Source: Chitinophaga sp. S165
GTDB taxonomy: Bacteria; Bacteroidota; Bacteroidia; Chitinophagales; Chitinophagaceae
Direction: 5' to 3'
DNA length: 64,000 bases
Assembly (NCBI RefSeq): GCF_003182155.1
Contig: NZ_QGTG01000002.1
Span: forward strand, 1,007,646 to 1,071,645
Of this stretch, positions 61,960 through 64,000 are shown in pieces (within the stretch, counting starts at the first letter, position 1; every line of letters starts with the position of its first letter). The notes beneath the pieces are model-generated. The model ran no database searches. It had not been told where the DNA came from and saw nothing but the letters and a program-made list of their open reading frames with translations. A program made the translations under genes and the position numbers.

Positions 61960-62379
61960 TTATATCGTATTGTGCCTCCGCTCTGCGGGGGCATTTTTTT
62001 TATCCAGCCACCATTTTCTGACAAGGTTAAAAGCGAGGATGCCAGCAACAGCGCCGACTGTATCTGCTGCAACGTCACTCATATCAAAGCTGCGGTGAAC
62101 AGCAATGTACTTCTGGATATATTCAATAGCGAGACCATAAAAAGATGCGGAGATAGCAATGATGGTCAATGTGAATTTAGAGATGATCCTCTTTTGCAGA
62201 TATACTCCCAGGCAAAGGAAGAATACTGTACCTCCGAATAAGCCGAAGTGTACGATCTTATCAATATGGATCTTTTCGAACAATGGGTTAGATGGGATTT
62301 TTTCTCCGGGTATCGTACATACATAAAGTACCAGTAGTATCCAGATTGTGGCTGGCAGGTAGTATTTGATAATTTTCAT
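61960..62379 (-). CDS. VanZ family membrane protein
   Basis: A small integral membrane protein with about four helices, of the VanZ-like family. Family features include IDKIVHFGLFGGTVFFLCLG and the conserved end of the third helix, YGLAIEYIQKYI, before HRSFDMSDVAADTVGAVAG. VanZ gives low-level teicoplanin resistance in enterococci; the role of the widespread single-domain proteins is unknown. The ATG at 62379 gives 139 residues; a GTG three codons upstream is possible. Its last codons overlap the convergent OmpA terminator. Confidence 0.86.
   Translation of the reverse strand: MKIIKYYLPATIWILLVLYVCTIPGEKIPSNPLFEKIHIDKIVHFGLFGGTVFFLCLGVYLQKRIISKFTLTIIAISASFYGLAIEYIQKYIAVHRSFDMSDVAADTVGAVAGILAFNLVRKWWLDKKNAPAERRHNTI
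61973..62001 (+). terminator. Terminator of the OmpA-like gene
   Basis: TGCCTCCGC and GCGGGGGCA pair around TCT, then eight T. It lies inside the 3' coding end of the VanZ gene. Confidence 0.88.
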
Positions 62380-62398
62380 TGCTGGCACCGTATTAGTT

Positions 62399-62486
62399 TA
62401 GGCCGTAAAGTTATAAGGTTATAAAGTTGTAGCCAACCTTATAACCTTAAACTTTTACAGGGTTATACCCTTTTTAACCTTTTATT
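62399..62486. repeat. Inverted repeat and weak 11-bp periodicity between gcvH and VanZ
   Basis: GTTATAAGGTT (62410-62420) and AACCTTATAAC (62435-62445) are an 11-base perfect inverted repeat. Words also recur at multiples of 11: AACCTT at 62443 and 62476 (33 apart), and a 19-base stretch with 14 matches at a lag of 44. It may be a degraded array of the same kind as the three above, or a gcvH terminator. Confidence 0.4.
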
Positions 62487-62512
62487 ATAAATATCGTGGA
62501 GAAGTATGCAGA

Positions 62513-62893
62513 TTATTCGCCAACAAGCTTTCCGTAAGCAGCTGCGTCAAGCAAACCTTCTACATCCTTAGGATTCTTAACGGTCATTTTAACCATCCAG
62601 CCATCACCATAAGGATCAGTATTCACCAGTTCAGGATCACTCTCCAGTTCCTCATTGAATTCGTTGAGGGTGCCGGCAACAGGCAGGAACAGATCAGATA
62701 CAGTTTTTACAGCTTCTACGGTGCCGAATACATCTTCAGCCTCCAGTGTTTTACCAATGGTAGGAATGTCTACAAAAACGATGTCCCCTAATTCGCGTTG
62801 TGCAAATTCAGTAATACCAATGGTTGCTGTATTACCATCCAGGAGAACCCATTCATGGTCTTTGGTGTAACGCAGATTTGATGGAAAATTCAT
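62513..62893 (-). CDS. gcvH: Glycine cleavage system H protein
   Basis: GcvH carries the lipoyl group that shuttles the methylamine of glycine between the P, T and L proteins. The 126-residue length and the lipoylation site EAVKTVSDL (K63) are standard; [19 protein letters not shown] precedes it and [19 protein letters not shown] follows. gcvP and gcvT are not in the window. A degenerate -7 box (TACTTTTA, reverse, 62915-62922) lies upstream, in the 56-base gap to the cyclophilin gene. Confidence 0.96.
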   Translation of the reverse strand: MNFPSNLRYTKDHEWVLLDGNTATIGITEFAQRELGDIVFVDIPTIGKTLEAEDVFGTVEAVKTVSDLFLPVAGTLNEFNEELESDPELVNTDPYGDGWMVKMTVKNPKDVEGLLDAAAYGKLVGE

Positions 62894-62949
62894 GGCAAGT
62901 TTGATTTTAAGCGGTAAAAGTAATGAAATTCCAAATGAGAATAAAAGTG

Positions 62950-63609
62950 TTAGAAGAAAAGGAATTTATGTATCAATCTTATTTTCATGGGCACATCTGT
63001 TAAGGGACGATCATTCGCATCTGTTTTTTGTGTTGCGATTTTATCAATCACATCAAGACCTTTTATCACTTGTCCGAATATAGTATAGCTCTGATCTAAC
63101 TGAGGAGTACCGCCATATTTTTTGTAGTATTCTCTCTGATCTACCGGGATCTTACGACCACCTAACCGCGTTTGTTCCAGTTTGTCCAATTGTTCGTCTG
63201 TCCACTTTTTTCCTTGTACGATGTAGAACTGACAGCCGGAACTTGCTTTTGCGGGATTATCATCACGTGCCGCAGCCAGTGCTCCTTTCATATGATAAAG
63301 GTCCAGCTGGAATTCGGCGGGAATGGTATAATTCACATCTCCATTGCCGAGAGCAGCGCCGGGTAGTGCATGTTTTGAATCGGGATCGCCGCCTTGTATC
63401 ATGAAGGTATTGATAACACGGTGGAAGAGTGTACTGTCGTAGAAATGGGCTTTCACCAGTTTAATGAAGTTATTTCTGTGTTGCGGTGTCTGATCATACA
63501 GTCTGATGATCATGGTGCCATAGGGCGTAATAACTTTTACTTTCCGGTTCTTGGCCATGGTAGTGGCAAATGATGATAATAATAGTAACAGGAGTAGCAG
63601 TCTTTTCAT
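62950..63609 (-). CDS. Peptidyl-prolyl cis-trans isomerase, cyclophilin type, exported
   Basis: A 219-residue periplasmic cyclophilin (signal peptide [19 protein letters not shown]). Cyclophilin features: [17 protein letters not shown] (catalytic Arg), [20 protein letters not shown] and [20 protein letters not shown]. An insert of about 40 residues ([20 protein letters not shown] and after) lies before the YTIFG strand, as in other Bacteroidota forms. It should help fold exported proteins. It lies 9 bases downstream of the GNAT gene. Confidence 0.93.
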   Translation of the reverse strand: MKRLLLLLLLLSSFATTMAKNRKVKVITPYGTMIIRLYDQTPQHRNNFIKLVKAHFYDSTLFHRVINTFMIQGGDPDSKHALPGAALGNGDVNYTIPAEFQLDLYHMKGALAAARDDNPAKASSGCQFYIVQGKKWTDEQLDKLEQTRLGGRKIPVDQREYYKKYGGTPQLDQSYTIFGQVIKGLDVIDKIATQKTDANDRPLTDVPMKIRLIHKFLFF

Positions 63610-63618
63610 GCAGGTGGT

Positions 63619-64000
63619 TTATGGTAATTGTTTTTTCATGAGCCAGTCGGTATCAGCCTGATTCCCGATCTGGAAAATATGTTCTCCAAACTTTTCGAAT
63701 CCTTGTTGCTGATAAAAACGGATAGCCTTGTGATTATGTTCCCAAACCCCAAGCCAAATAGTTGTGGCCTTGTTATCTCTGGCAACCTGGAAGCTATGTT
63801 CGATAAGCAGTTTGCCCAGGCGCATGCCCTGGAACTGTTGCAGCACATATATTTTCTCTACTTCTACAACAGGCGTCGGCAGCGGGCCGTTATTATCCGG
63901 TTGTTTATGCAGGTTCAGTTTAAGGAAGCCGGCAGGTTGCTGCTCGTGCCAGACCATGAAGAAAAGGGCGCCTGGGGCGTTCATTTCAGTGGCAAGGGCT
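63619..64000 (-). CDS. GNAT family N-acetyltransferase (5' end beyond the window)
   Basis: The frame stays open to the right edge past the M at 63984, so the start is probably outside. The GNAT core is visible: VEVEKIYVLQQFQGMRLGKL (acetyl-CoA binding, with the Q/RxxGxG/A-like QFQGMRLGK), TIWLGVWEHNHKAIRFYQQQ and GFEKFGEHIF. The substrate cannot be told. It is the first gene seen of a reverse run with the cyclophilin, gcvH and VanZ genes. Confidence 0.85.
   Translation of the reverse strand, partial: ALATEMNAPGALFFMVWHEQQPAGFLKLNLHKQPDNNGPLPTPVVEVEKIYVLQQFQGMRLGKLLIEHSFQVARDNKATTIWLGVWEHNHKAIRFYQQQGFEKFGEHIFQIGNQADTDWLMKKQLP

Overview
The window looks like chromosomal DNA of a gliding Bacteroidota bacterium, most probably of the Chitinophaga type (Chitinophagaceae). 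The case rests on a complete gldKLMN set (type IX secretion and gliding), a PorZ homologue with a type IX C-terminal domain, two SusC/SusD pairs, a DUF4271-hemD pair, an rsfS-ftsH-LUD run, promoters of the Bacteroidota kind (-7 box TAnnTTTG) and an almost complete lack of Shine-Dalgarno sequences. The species name is inference; no database search was possible. Nearly all of the window is ordinary core genome. I saw no tRNA, rRNA, CRISPR array, prophage or intact insertion sequence.

Layout. 1-6.4 kb: a gene tail, a deoxyhypusine synthase-like gene, a lipoprotein aldose 1-epimerase, hemW (reverse), then DUF4271 and hemD. 6.4-14 kb: a DUF255 thioredoxin-domain protein and the gldK-L-M-N operon behind a long leader. 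14-19 kb: DinB-like protein, then reverse uvrC, a lipoprotein and gpmI. 19-25.4 kb: DUF4783 protein, nadC, lipid kinase, SUI1-type factor, a reverse AraC regulator, a family 39 glycosyltransferase, reverse birA. 25.5-36 kb: rsfS-ftsH-LUD, a lipoprotein, lpxH, reverse porZ-recO, and an RND transporter. 36-46.7 kb: a transposase-derived gene that has lost its catalytic residues, followed by two SusC/SusD pairs. 46.8-64 kb: reverse TlpA-like lipoprotein and gatB, an aldehyde dehydrogenase, reverse PDZ protein and alaS, an M23 peptidase-MerR-thioredoxin-like run, reverse amidohydrolase and MscS channel, prfA, an OmpA lipoprotein, and a reverse GNAT-cyclophilin-gcvH-VanZ run.

How the genes work together. 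GldK/L/M/N form the ring and motor of the type IX system, and PorZ belongs to its cell-surface attachment complex, so secretion parts sit in two places. The SusC/SusD pairs import ligands across the outer membrane, powered through TonB, but no glycoside hydrolase, sigma/anti-sigma pair or hybrid two-component regulator lies beside them.

The most unusual signal is not a gene. Three intergenic stretches (2596-2705, 4089-4176, 51125-51278), with a weaker fourth near 62.4 kb, are built on a strict 11-base period. Neighbouring units resemble each other, distant units do not, and the first array also folds into a 30-bp hairpin. Other points of note: three genes whose -7 box lies exactly 4 bases before the ATG (candidate leaderless mRNAs), a seven-A run directly after the apparent start of the second SusC gene that puts its signal peptide out of frame, and a terminator-like hairpin just before the glycosyltransferase gene.
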